Of a DNA stretch of 25,606 nt, positions 1-8,235 are shown one piece after another. Positions within the stretch are counted from its first letter, which is position 1, and every line of letters begins with the position of its first letter. The DNA comes from an uncultured Prevotella sp. (GTDB lineage Bacteria > Bacteroidota > Bacteroidia > Bacteroidales > Bacteroidaceae). The stretch spans positions 1 to 25,606 of the forward strand of contig USEC01000027.1 in assembly GCA_900553595.1 (NCBI GenBank). The letters are read 5' to 3'. The notes under the pieces are model-generated. The model was not told the origin of the DNA. It ran no database searches and worked only from the letters and a program-made list of their open reading frames with translations. The position numbers and the translations under genes are program-made.

Positions 1-896
1 GCAAGACGGAACTCACCACCGCCATGAAGCCCGACACGGAAGGACTCGCCGTGGCATTGGGACTGTCCTACGACGAAACGCTTGCCGAACTCACCGACTT
101 CTACGACGGCTACCATTTCAGCAACAACCCGGAGGACATCTTCAACCCGTTCAGTTTGATGAAAGCCCTCAACGGAAAGAACATCGCCCCCTACTGGTTC
201 GGCTCCGGCACACCAAGCTATCTGATAAAGAGTCTGCAGAAATACCATGTCAATGTGATGGACATAGAGAAGAAAAGCACCGACATCGACGACTTCGATG
301 TGTCGCCGGAACAAATGACATCGGCGCTGCCGCTGCTCTACCAGAGCGGCTACCTCACAATAAAGAGCTACAACCCCATGCTCCGACGTTACACGCTCGG
401 CTATCCAAACAAAGAGGTAAAGATAGGAATGCTGAAGAGCCTTGCACCCAACTACCTCTCGCCCGTATCGGTGGACAACAGCAGTCTGGTGAGCGACTTC
501 ATGGAAAAGCTTTACGACAACGACATGAATGCGGCGCTCATACGCCTGAAAGCCTATCTGGCAAGCATCTCAAACCGCCTCTCCAACAAGAACGAACGCG
601 ACTTCCAAACCGTGTTCTACCTCATCTTCAACCTGCTGGGGGCTTACGTTCTCGTGGAATCGGACAGCGCAATAGGACGCGCCGACATAGTGATACACAT
701 GGCGGACACCATATATATAATAGAGCTGAAATACGACGGCACTGCTGCCGACGCCATAAGGCAGATAGACGAGAAGGTCTATCTCATCCCATACACCGCC
801 GAAGGCAAACGCCTTGTAAAGGTGGGGATAAACTACGACAGCACACAACGCACAATTGGCGACTGGATTATAAAGGAAGAAACGGCAGGGAAATAA
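1..896 (+). CDS. AAA-ATPase-like / PD-(D/E)XK nuclease protein, 3' part
   Basis: The reading frame is open to the left edge (codons from base 3), so the N-terminal AAA-ATPase part with Walker motifs lies outside the window. What remains fits the common Bacteroidota family of AAA-ATPase_like proteins with a C-terminal PD-(D/E)XK domain (formerly DUF1703). Numbering from the internal Met at base 24, a YDGYHF motif with following NPFSL (about residues 27-45) marks the end of the ATPase part. The nuclease core is visible as GRAD (D221) followed by ELKYD (E234, K236) and a conserved QIDEK. The family is expanded in Bacteroidota and its cellular role is not firmly known; full proteins are usually a little over 500 residues. 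The Met at base 24 is internal, not the start. The gene ends before a convergent-type hairpin. Confidence 0.85.
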   Translation, partial: KTELTTAMKPDTEGLAVALGLSYDETLAELTDFYDGYHFSNNPEDIFNPFSLMKALNGKNIAPYWFGSGTPSYLIKSLQKYHVNVMDIEKKSTDIDDFDVSPEQMTSALPLLYQSGYLTIKSYNPMLRRYTLGYPNKEVKIGMLKSLAPNYLSPVSVDNSSLVSDFMEKLYDNDMNAALIRLKAYLASISNRLSNKNERDFQTVFYLIFNLLGAYVLVESDSAIGRADIVIHMADTIYIIELKYDGTAADAIRQIDEKVYLIPYTAEGKRLVKVGINYDSTQRTIGDWIIKEETAGK

Positions 897-967
897 GCAT
901 TAAGAATCGGGACAAAACGCCAAAACAGGAGTTATCGGGAGTCTGGCTTCGCCGGAAGTCAAAATGA

Positions 968-1021
968 AAATAACGGACAAAAGCATAACCAGTTGAAAGA
1001 ATATGCTATTGTCCGTTATTT
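968..1021. terminator. Bidirectional hairpin between convergent genes
   Basis: A 13-bp perfect stem (968-980 with 1009-1021, arm AAATAACGGACAA) continues after one mismatch with 5 more pairs (982-986 with 1003-1007) around a 16-base loop. It has A-rich sequence on one side and T-rich on the other, so it can serve both the plus gene ending at 896 and the minus gene ending at 1107. A small second hairpin (TCCGCC-ACA-GGCGGA, 1026-1040) lies next to it. Its function is inferred from position. Confidence 0.6.
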
Positions 1022-1106
1022 CCCATCCGCCACAGGCGGACTAACTTCTGCTAACTTCAGTTTTGACACAACGCCATTGTCTATAACGCTTTGTCAGCGA
1101 CAGCCC

Positions 1107-1859
1107 TCATTGCGCAATGTGCTTTTCGCCGCTCTTTATGTAAATTTCCCCACTCTTTGGAGAGTATATCCGTCTGCCGGAGAGGTCGAAAGTCCGTGTA
1201 TCGACATTTGGCACATCAGCGACATTGGCAGCTACGCCGGTAGGCAGGTTCTTCGCAAAGTCGTCTCGCGTAAAGATGAGACGGCTGTTTTCATAGCATT
1301 CCAGAAGATACCTGATGGATATTCCGCCCGTGGGAAGATCCCAATTAGTGAAATAAAAATCTATGCTGGAGCCAACGCCTTCCACCCAAATCATAGGAAC
1401 ACCTTTCGCGTCCTTGGAACCGAAGACTATACGGTTGCGTTCTTCACCCCAGGCGTTCACCACATCCTTGTATTTCACTTTGTTTAAATCATCCATTGTC
1501 ATGTCACCCTTTTCCATGTTGAAATCAAGCATCAGCGAAAAATTTTCAGGCGATTCGGGACCTTCCCATACATACACCTTGCCCGACTCCTCGTATATGA
1601 CCAAGTTTAGGACAGACACCTTTTTCGTCGCATCCTCATCATATTTTCTATAACACAACTTCTTGCATGTTCTGCCAGCAACTATCGTATCGCCACAGAC
1701 AACAGCAATGGAAGTGCTGGGCGAAAGAACATGAAACTCCTGTCCTATTACAACAGTGGAATAAATCCACATCTTGCCATCTGTAAACATTGGCTTGTAC
1801 TCCTGTGCACTTGCAGTGAGGCAAATGAATGCAAAAATAATTAACAAAAGCTTTTTCAT
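1107..1859 (-). CDS. Small exported protein of unknown function
   Basis: A 250-residue protein with a clear signal peptide (MKKLLLIIFAFICLTASAQ, cleavage near residue 18). I do not recognise a catalytic domain. The middle is a beta-rich secreted-type sequence. The last ~35 residues (about 216-250) contain FDLSGRRIYSP followed by GEIYIKSGEKH. This resembles the short C-terminal tail common on exported Prevotella/Bacteroides proteins and loosely a type IX sorting tail. It starts 7 bases after the stop of the C25 protease gene and is surely in the same transcript, so it may act with the protease or simply share its export route. No promoter of its own is visible. Overlapping plus-strand open frames are shadows. 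Confidence 0.75.
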   Translation of the reverse strand: MKKLLLIIFAFICLTASAQEYKPMFTDGKMWIYSTVVIGQEFHVLSPSTSIAVVCGDTIVAGRTCKKLCYRKYDEDATKKVSVLNLVIYEESGKVYVWEGPESPENFSLMLDFNMEKGDMTMDDLNKVKYKDVVNAWGEERNRIVFGSKDAKGVPMIWVEGVGSSIDFYFTNWDLPTGGISIRYLLECYENSRLIFTRDDFAKNLPTGVAANVADVPNVDTRTFDLSGRRIYSPKSGEIYIKSGEKHIAQ

Positions 1860-1866
1860 AATCGTA

Positions 1867-4221
1867 TTATTTTATTATATTTTTTGAATCCACAACTTTT
1901 CCATCAACAATAAGAGAAACGACATGCACTCCATTGGGAAACCCAGAGAGATCGGCAATCACAGTTGGTGACTCTACTGACAATTTATGTATAATGCTGT
2001 TTCCTAAGACAGAAGACACTGCAACTTTCGCATTTTTTACATTTTCTGCTAATTGAGTGCTGATTGCTACATTATTGCTTGACCTATCCACAGAACAATT
2101 AGTAATTGCATTTGGAATTGTAGGGGATGGGGTCACCGTCTTAAAACAAGGAATGTAGTTTTGTTTCATAATACATATTGTAGCAACATCATCCAACTGG
2201 AAGGTTGCGTTACGAACATTTCTTTTTATAAGTCGAATCCGTTTTCCATTACTATCTTTACTTGAGAAATAAATTTGGCATCCGTCAAGACCCGTATCTA
2301 TTACAACACTTTTCTTTCCTAATCCATAGGTAACCGAAACATTTGACATGACTTGAGGCACTGTTGTATAAATTGGCATTTCGGGATCTCCAATAGGACT
2401 TATGCCAAATTGAAGCCATCTGTATGCACCGTTTACTTTAGCAGCAATACTGGCAAAAGCATTCTTTGCAGCAGCAACAATTTCACCAAAATGTTTATCG
2501 GTTATATTATCAGAAAACAATTTTTCATAAAATTGCGAATCATAACTAAGAGAAGAACCAATATAAGGACCCCTGTTTTCCCAACCATATCTTGAGCACC
2601 CAAGATAAGCAACAACTCCGTTATTTGGATTTCTAATAAACGCTTCACTAAGACATGGATCAACGCCATCTATATCAAAAGCATTAGTAAAACATGCCGC
2701 TGTAGTAATAATGGAATAATTATTATTCGTTAAATCAGCAGCTGCACTTGATTTATATAGTCTATTGTGCGTTGTTTTCCAATCTTCCAACCCCCAATTG
2801 TCATATCCTCCATGTGTAATCATTTCAACAAACGAGTACCCTTGTGATAATTGGGCTTGTAAATTACTAGGGGTAAGATCATAATCTGCACCGCCAACAA
2901 AATCTGTATATGTATCATAAAAAGATTTTTTCTCACCATTCCAATAAGGCAATACACTATTGTTGTAAAAAGAATTTCCTTTAAAGACAACATCACTATA
3001 ATCTGAATTCAACTCTTTTGCGGACTTGAACATAGTAGCACCACTTATCAACATGTTGTTGTTCCATCCTTTTTCCAAAGGATAAAGTTCATAACCAATA
3101 ATTTTACTTGTAAAAGCATCAACATCCGCACTGGAACGCACAGGTGCTCTTGTTACGAAAATGGAAGGATCAAGACTTACACTATCCGAAACTTCTCCAT
3201 AAATGCCATTACCATTAGCATCCCACGAAAAGCATTTGTCAAAACAGGCATAATACAAATCTACAGGGATGGTTGAGTCCTTCTCTCCATTCGCACTTGC
3301 ATAGCATCGTCTCACGGGCACAATAGTATTATCCCCACCAAGCAGTACATATTTCAACCTGTTATTTTCATACTGTTCTTTAAGATACGTTTTTATCGCA
3401 AGTGGAACATCCATATTCGGATATTTCCCTGCAATAGTCTCAACAGCAACAATTTCTGTATCTAAGCCCTTCAAATACTTCAAGTTTGCCAAAGCCTGAA
3501 AACTACTTACCAGATTTTCAGAAGTAACTATCAGATACTTACTGGTTATGCTCTCAATAGGTTTTATTTCAATATCCAATCCGCTTGTCATGATTTCCGG
3601 CTCATTGAAATCATCCGGATTTACAATCTGACTCATTACGATTTCCCGCATATTCTGCCCAATACCTTCATTGTCTAACGACAGCAGCATAGGCGAATCT
3701 TCAAAACTTATATTAAGAGTAACATTATTCCTTAAATATAGTTTTTTCCCTTGTACATCATACTCAAAAGGACAAACTAGAAAACGAAAAATCGTATATC
3801 CATCAATTGTACTTGTACCGACATAATCCACGGCTTTATTCGGATATACAGACATTTCATACACCGGTAAAGTCTTCGCAGGAACAACACCTTTATAATT
3901 TGTAGGTTGAACTACAGGATTTGCCGCAACGACAACATCATCATATATCAACTGTCGCGTAACGGTTTCCGTCACTCCACCATATAATGAACCATTTGGA
4001 AAGCCTACGTTTACCGCCACCAAAGGTAGTCCAGGGAGTGATGTATCTTCATCGTAGCCAGCAACAAGTCCATGCGAAGCAACTTCTATTGCACCCACTT
4101 CATCCTTAACAAAAGAAAATTGCTGTTTGCTGAAATCCAACTTTACTGTTTTTACATTTCCAGCAACTCCCACTGATAATGACAATAGAGATGTCATAAA
4201 CATAAAAAAGGCTCTTTTCAT
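1867..4221 (-). CDS. C25 (gingipain-type) cysteine peptidase with type IX sorting tail
   Basis: A 784-residue secreted cysteine peptidase of the gingipain family. Order: signal peptide (1-21); a propeptide-like N-terminal region (about 25-215); the C25 catalytic region (about 225-610) with YVLLGGDN, VTRAPVRS, THGG around the catalytic His (H470) and TTAACFTN around the catalytic Cys (C510); then a beta-rich linker. Residues ~715-784 are a T9SS type A sorting domain (SSVLGN, LSGFPNGVHVVSL, terminal KNIIK). The His/Cys spacing (40) is close to that of gingipain R (33). Known relatives are exported through the outer membrane by the type IX system, whose genes are not in this window. Substrate specificity cannot be read here. 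The gene is visibly more AT-rich than the neighbouring operon and is followed 7 bases later by a small exported protein gene. Confidence 0.88.
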   Translation of the reverse strand: MKRAFFMFMTSLLSLSVGVAGNVKTVKLDFSKQQFSFVKDEVGAIEVASHGLVAGYDEDTSLPGLPLVAVNVGFPNGSLYGGVTETVTRQLIYDDVVVAANPVVQPTNYKGVVPAKTLPVYEMSVYPNKAVDYVGTSTIDGYTIFRFLVCPFEYDVQGKKLYLRNNVTLNISFEDSPMLLSLDNEGIGQNMREIVMSQIVNPDDFNEPEIMTSGLDIEIKPIESITSKYLIVTSENLVSSFQALANLKYLKGLDTEIVAVETIAGKYPNMDVPLAIKTYLKEQYENNRLKYVLLGGDNTIVPVRRCYASANGEKDSTIPVDLYYACFDKCFSWDANGNGIYGEVSDSVSLDPSIFVTRAPVRSSADVDAFTSKIIGYELYPLEKGWNNNMLISGATMFKSAKELNSDYSDVVFKGNSFYNNSVLPYWNGEKKSFYDTYTDFVGGADYDLTPSNLQAQLSQGYSFVEMITHGGYDNWGLEDWKTTHNRLYKSSAAADLTNNNYSIITTAACFTNAFDIDGVDPCLSEAFIRNPNNGVVAYLGCSRYGWENRGPYIGSSLSYDSQFYEKLFSDNITDKHFGEIVAAAKNAFASIAAKVNGAYRWLQFGISPIGDPEMPIYTTVPQVMSNVSVTYGLGKKSVVIDTGLDGCQIYFSSKDSNGKRIRLIKRNVRNATFQLDDVATICIMKQNYIPCFKTVTPSPTIPNAITNCSVDRSSNNVAISTQLAENVKNAKVAVSSVLGNSIIHKLSVESPTVIADLSGFPNGVHVVSLIVDGKVVDSKNIIK

Positions 4222-4323
4222 AAAAACGATTTTTTAATGTTAAACAATAAACTTATTTAAAAAGATTCTTAGAGCTTTGAGTTTGATGATAAATACACGG
4301 ATGAATTACTTATTGATCATTGG

Positions 4324-4355
4324 CAAATTTATATAAATTATTGCAAAGCAACAAA
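4324..4355 (-). promoter_or_regulatory. Promoter of the C25 protease operon
   Basis: On the minus strand, TTTG (4355-4352), a 20-base gap and TAAATTTG (4331-4324) match the Bacteroidota sigma-ABfr consensus TTTG-N19/21-TAnnTTTG. The transcript would begin near 4318 and leave a leader of about 95 bases before the protease start at 4221. Assigned from consensus only. Confidence 0.55.
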
Positions 4356-4426
4356 TAAAAACATGTTTTTTTATAAAAAACCACTTTTTTATTAGAAACG
4401 TTCAATTTGTATAATCACTGCATTCA

Positions 4427-4507
4427 AAAGAAGCCTTCTTTGAGTCGCAAACAAGGCTTCTTTTGCTCCCAAACAAGGCTTGTTTTTACCGCAAAGAAGC
4501 CTTGTTT
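4427..4507. repeat. 22-bp-period quasi-palindrome array, copy A (4 units)
   Basis: Four 15-bp units start at 4427, 4449, 4471 and 4493, exactly 22 bp apart, separated by the 7-base spacers GAGTCGC, TGCTCCC and TTACCGC. The units are AAAGAAGCCTTCTTT, AAACAAGGCTTCTTT, AAACAAGGCTTGTTT and AAAGAAGCCTTGTTT. All fit the quasi-palindrome AAASAAGSCTTSTTT, and the last unit is the exact reverse complement of the second. It lies between the divergent promoters of the C25 protease and the export operon. The same architecture recurs at 15186 and 22267. Open frames across it are by-products of the repeat, since 22 is not a multiple of 3. Confidence 0.93.
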
Positions 4508-4690
4508 TCAAGCCGAGGAAAAAGACACTGAATTTCAATGCGTTACAAATGTGTTTCCAGCACCCTCTGCACGCAATCGCGACATGGTGGGAAACGGGCA
4601 TGAAAAGCGCACGGTGATGCAGGAAATTGTTCTTTTTTTCCTAAAAATATATTGATTTATATAAATTAAGACTTCATTCACAGCTTTTTT

Positions 4691-4721
4691 TTTGCCCATT
4701 AAGATTAATCTTATAATTTTG
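4691..4721 (+). promoter_or_regulatory. Promoter of the export operon
   Basis: TTTG (4691-4694), exactly 19 bases, then TAATTTTG (4714-4721) is a full match to the Bacteroidota -33/-7 consensus. The start of transcription would be near 4728, about 40 bases before the first gene at 4769. The second to fifth genes have no comparable site in front of them. Confidence 0.7.
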
Positions 4722-4768
4722 CATTCAGTTTATAAACATTATAAAAAACAAATTCAGGACATATCGAT

Positions 4769-5653
4769 ATGACTTCAAAAAACAAAATGATCGCACGCAT
4801 TGGCGTGGGTGTAGTGGCTCTGGCACTGCTCGGATGCATAGGCTACCTGGCGTTCAACCTCGACCAGCAGAAAAAGGAAAACAAGGAAATGCAGGCACTT
4901 GCCGAACTCGACAAGACGGAAATGGAAAACGAGTATCAGCAGTTTGCCAACCAATATAGCGAAATGAAGACGCAGATAACCAACGACTCGCTCGTGGCGC
5001 AGCTCACCGCCGAACAGCTGAAGACGGAGCAACTGCTCAAGGAACTGCGCGACACGAAAAGCAGCGACGCACGCGAAATAGCGCGACTGAAGAAGGAGCT
5101 GGCGACGGTGCGCGCCGTCCTGCGCAGCTATGTGATAGAAATAGACTCGCTCAACCGCCTCAACCAGAACCTCACGGCCGAGAACACACGAATAAAAGGA
5201 CAGTACAACGAAGCCACACGACAGATAGAAGGACTCAACTCGGAGCGTGCCACACTCTCGGAGAAAGTGGCGATAGCGGCGCAGCTCGACGCCACCGGCA
5301 TAAGCATGCAGCTCAAGAACAAGCGCGGAAAGAACACCGACCGTACAAGCAAATGCAAGACCATACAGGTGAACTTCAACGTGGCAAAGAACGTAACGGC
5401 AAAGAACGGGACAAAGACATTCTATGTGCGCATAACATCGCCGTCGGGAACACTCCTCGGCAACGCCGGAAACTTCAACTACGAAAACCGCTCGCTGCCC
5501 TGCTCTATGAAGAAAACAGTGGAATACGACGGACAGGAAACTGCCATAAGCATGTTCTGGAACGTGTCGCAGTCGCTTCTTGAAGGAACTTATCATGTGA
5601 GCATCTTCGCCGACGGCAACATGATCGGCTCACGCAGCTTTACATTCAAATAA
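4769..5653 (+). CDS. Membrane-anchored coiled-coil protein, first gene of export operon
   Basis: A 294-residue protein of unknown function. It has a short cytoplasmic start, one membrane segment (about residues 9-29, GVGVVALALLGCIGYLAF) and a long, highly charged heptad-rich coiled coil (about 30-175, rich in E, K, Q, L). A C-terminal beta-type domain (about 185-294) with FNVAKN, FYVRITSPSG and GTYHVSIFADG suggests an Ig-like or carbohydrate-type fold. The tail probably lies in the periplasm, where a coiled coil of this size could span toward the outer membrane. The stop codon abuts the start of the TolC gene directly, so the two are translationally coupled. A structural or gating role in the exporter is inference from this position only. 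Confidence 0.75.
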   Translation: MTSKNKMIARIGVGVVALALLGCIGYLAFNLDQQKKENKEMQALAELDKTEMENEYQQFANQYSEMKTQITNDSLVAQLTAEQLKTEQLLKELRDTKSSDAREIARLKKELATVRAVLRSYVIEIDSLNRLNQNLTAENTRIKGQYNEATRQIEGLNSERATLSEKVAIAAQLDATGISMQLKNKRGKNTDRTSKCKTIQVNFNVAKNVTAKNGTKTFYVRITSPSGTLLGNAGNFNYENRSLPCSMKKTVEYDGQETAISMFWNVSQSLLEGTYHVSIFADGNMIGSRSFTFK

Positions 5654-7141
5654 ATGAGACACACATTATTAATTATAGCCACAACCTGCTTCGCCCTCGA
5701 AGGGCAGGCACAACAGGTGCTGAGTCTTGACAGTTGCCGCGCAATGGCACTACGCAACAACAAGACACTCAGTGCGGCACGCCTGCAACAGGAGGTGGCA
5801 AAATACACGGAGAAGGCAGCCAAGACAAAGTATCTGCCGCACATCGACGCCGTAGGAGGCTACGAGCTCACAAGCCGCGAGATTTCGCTCCTGAGCAAAC
5901 AGCAGAAGGCCGGACTCAACGCCATAGGCACCAACGTGACAGCGGGAATAGAAGGGAAAATCGCCCCGATGATAGGCAACATGGTGCAGCAGGGAGTAAT
6001 CAGCCCCGACCAGGCATCGAACATAAGCAGCCTGCTCGGAAGCGTGGGCTCGACAATAGGCGAAACGTTCAACCATCTGGGACAAAAGGTGGTGGATGCG
6101 TTCCGCACCGACACACGCAACATGTATGCCGTGTCGGTGGCGCTGACACAACCCATCTACATGGGAGGCGCGATAAGCGCAGCAAACCGTATGGCACAGA
6201 TAAGCGGACAGATGGCCGCCAACAAAATAGAAGCCACGACACAGCAGACACTGCACGACATAGACAAGACCTACTGGCTCGTCGTGTCGCTGAAGCACAA
6301 GAGAAACCTCGCCGACAGCTACCTGCAGGTGGTGCAGAAACTCGACGACGACGTGAAGAAGATGATAAACGAAGGAGTGGCTACACGCGCCGACGGACTC
6401 AAAGTGGACGTGAGACTCAACGAAGCGGAGATGACACTCACCCAGGCGGAGAACGGACTCGCACTGTCGAAGATGCTCCTGTGCCAGCTCTGCGGCATAC
6501 CCGTGGAGACGGAAGTGACCCTCGCCGACGAGAACAACGACAACCTCGCCGTCACAGACACCGACACCACTGCCGACAGGCAAGTGGCATGGGACAACCG
6601 TCCGGAACTGAAACTCCTGCAGAACACGCTCGACATGAGCAAGCAGTCCACACGGCTCATGCGCGCATCAGGACTGCCACAAGTGGCACTCATAGGCGGA
6701 TACATGGCGACAAACCCCAACGTGTTCAACGGATTCGAACGCAACCTCTCAGGAGTGTGGAACGTAGGAGTGATGGTGAGAGTGCCCGTATGGAACTGGA
6801 TGGAGACATCGTATAAAGTGAAGGCAAGCAAAATAGCATCGACAATGGTGAGCCTTGAACTCGACGAAGCCCGCGAAAAAATAGAACTGCAAGTGAGCCA
6901 GAGCAAGTTCAAGATGAAAGAAGCACAGAAAAGACTCACCATGGCATGCAAGAACGTGGAAAATGCAGAGGAAAACCTGCGATGCGCCAACGTGGGATTC
7001 AAGGAAGGCGTGATGCAGACCACCGACGTGATGGCAGCACAGACCGCATGGATGCAGGCCCTTTCGCAGAAGATTGATGCGGAAATAGATGTGAAACTAA
7101 GCTATGTGAACCTGCAAAAGGCTCTCGGCATACTGCAATAA
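5654..7141 (+). CDS. TolC-family outer membrane efflux protein
   Basis: A 495-residue outer membrane factor. Its signal peptide (MRHTLLIIATTCFALEGQAQ) is followed by the typical N-terminal pattern LSLDSCRAMALRNN. Two internally similar halves of long helices and beta strands follow, with LTQPIYMGG near 160 and VRVPVWNW near 375 at equivalent positions. These proteins trimerise into a channel through the outer membrane and periplasm for tripartite pumps. The ATG follows the previous stop without a gap. An insert of about 60 residues in the first half (about 85-150) is longer than in E. coli TolC. The partners are the HlyD-type adaptor and two permeases downstream. The transported substrate cannot be deduced. 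Confidence 0.93.
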   Translation: MRHTLLIIATTCFALEGQAQQVLSLDSCRAMALRNNKTLSAARLQQEVAKYTEKAAKTKYLPHIDAVGGYELTSREISLLSKQQKAGLNAIGTNVTAGIEGKIAPMIGNMVQQGVISPDQASNISSLLGSVGSTIGETFNHLGQKVVDAFRTDTRNMYAVSVALTQPIYMGGAISAANRMAQISGQMAANKIEATTQQTLHDIDKTYWLVVSLKHKRNLADSYLQVVQKLDDDVKKMINEGVATRADGLKVDVRLNEAEMTLTQAENGLALSKMLLCQLCGIPVETEVTLADENNDNLAVTDTDTTADRQVAWDNRPELKLLQNTLDMSKQSTRLMRASGLPQVALIGGYMATNPNVFNGFERNLSGVWNVGVMVRVPVWNWMETSYKVKASKIASTMVSLELDEAREKIELQVSQSKFKMKEAQKRLTMACKNVENAEENLRCANVGFKEGVMQTTDVMAAQTAWMQALSQKIDAEIDVKLSYVNLQKALGILQ

Positions 7142-7239
7142 ACGTAACATTCCCAACAGGAAATCAAACGGGCGGGTGCATGGAAAGCCTGCTTTCTGAT
7201 TGCCAAACGCAAGATTAAAAAACAAAGAAACAAAGTAAT

Positions 7240-8235
7240 ATGTCTGAAAAAACGCAACATAAGAATATACTTATCACCATCGCCGGAGCAACAGCAGTGC
7301 TGGCAGCAGTAGCCATAATAGGCAGCCTGTCGCTCAAGCAGGAGCCGGAAATAATAGAAGGCCAGGTGGAAGTGTCGGAATACAGAGTGTCGAGCAAAGT
7401 CCCCGGACGCATACTCGAACTGCGTGTGAAGGAAGGCGACTATGTGAACGCCGGCGACACACTCGCCATAATCGACGCACCCGAAGTGAAAGCCAAGATG
7501 ACACAGGCACGCTCGGCGGAGAATGCAGCAAGCGCCATGGACGAAATGGCAAACAACGGAGCACGGAAAGAACAGATACGCGCCGCCAACGCACTGCTGC
7601 AACAGGCAAAGGCAGGACTCGAAATAGCACAGAAGTCATACAACCGCGTGCAGCGTCTGTTCGACGAAGGAGTGATGTCGGCACAGAAACGCGACGAAGC
7701 CTTCGCCAACTACAAAGCACTCGAAGCACAGGTGAAGGCGGCACAAAGCCAGTATGACATGGCAGTGAACGGCGCACGCTGGGAGGAAAAGAAAGCCGCA
7801 GCAGCCCAAGTGGACAGGGCAAAGGGCGCAGTGGACGAAGTAAACTCATACATACATGAGACAATGCAGATAGCACAAATGGCAGGAGAGGTGAGCGACA
7901 TATTCCCCAAAGTGGGCGAACTCGTCGGCACCGGCTCGCCGATAATGTCCATCTCGCTCATGAACGACCTCTGGGGAACATTCAACGTGCGCGAAGACCA
8001 GCTCAACGGAATGACCGTCGGCAGCACAATAACAGCTTTCGTGCCGGCATTCAAGAAGGAAGTGCGCATGAAAGTGTATTACATCAAGGACCAGGGAACA
8101 TACGCCGTGTGGAAAGCGACAAAGTCGAACGGACAGTACGACCTCAAGACTTTCGAAGTGAAAGCACGCCCCATAGACAAAATTGAAGGACTTCGTCCGG
8201 GAATGTCGCTCATAATAAAGCAAAACAAGAAGTAA
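7240..8235 (+). CDS. HlyD/EmrA-type periplasmic adaptor of an exporter
   Basis: A 331-residue membrane fusion protein. It has one N-terminal membrane segment (about 9-29), a first biotinyl-lipoyl half-motif (SSKVPGRILELRVKEGDYV, about 50-70), a coiled-coil hairpin rich in A, Q, K and E (about 85-210), the returning lipoyl half (FPKVGELVGTGSPI, about 222-236) and a beta-barrel part with LWGTFNVREDQL. Such adaptors connect inner membrane transporters with TolC. It lies 98 bases after the TolC stop in the same direction with no promoter match in the gap. The stop TAA is immediately followed by the GTG start of the next gene. Confidence 0.92.
   Translation: MSEKTQHKNILITIAGATAVLAAVAIIGSLSLKQEPEIIEGQVEVSEYRVSSKVPGRILELRVKEGDYVNAGDTLAIIDAPEVKAKMTQARSAENAASAMDEMANNGARKEQIRAANALLQQAKAGLEIAQKSYNRVQRLFDEGVMSAQKRDEAFANYKALEAQVKAAQSQYDMAVNGARWEEKKAAAAQVDRAKGAVDEVNSYIHETMQIAQMAGEVSDIFPKVGELVGTGSPIMSISLMNDLWGTFNVREDQLNGMTVGSTITAFVPAFKKEVRMKVYYIKDQGTYAVWKATKSNGQYDLKTFEVKARPIDKIEGLRPGMSLIIKQNKK

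Noticed and set aside
993..1487. 164-residue plus-strand frame overlapping the small exported protein
   Set aside because: It starts inside a hairpin and runs antisense to a gene with a clean signal peptide.
4407..4655. Small open frames across the arrays (also near 15155-15346 and 21990-22403)
   Set aside because: They are produced by the repeat itself; a 22-bp period shifts frame each unit, and the shared KKPCF end is just the inverted unit read in one frame.
5734..6816. 360-residue plus-strand frame inside the TolC gene and its minus-strand counterparts
   Set aside because: Arg/His/Gln-rich shadow of a well-recognised TolC frame.
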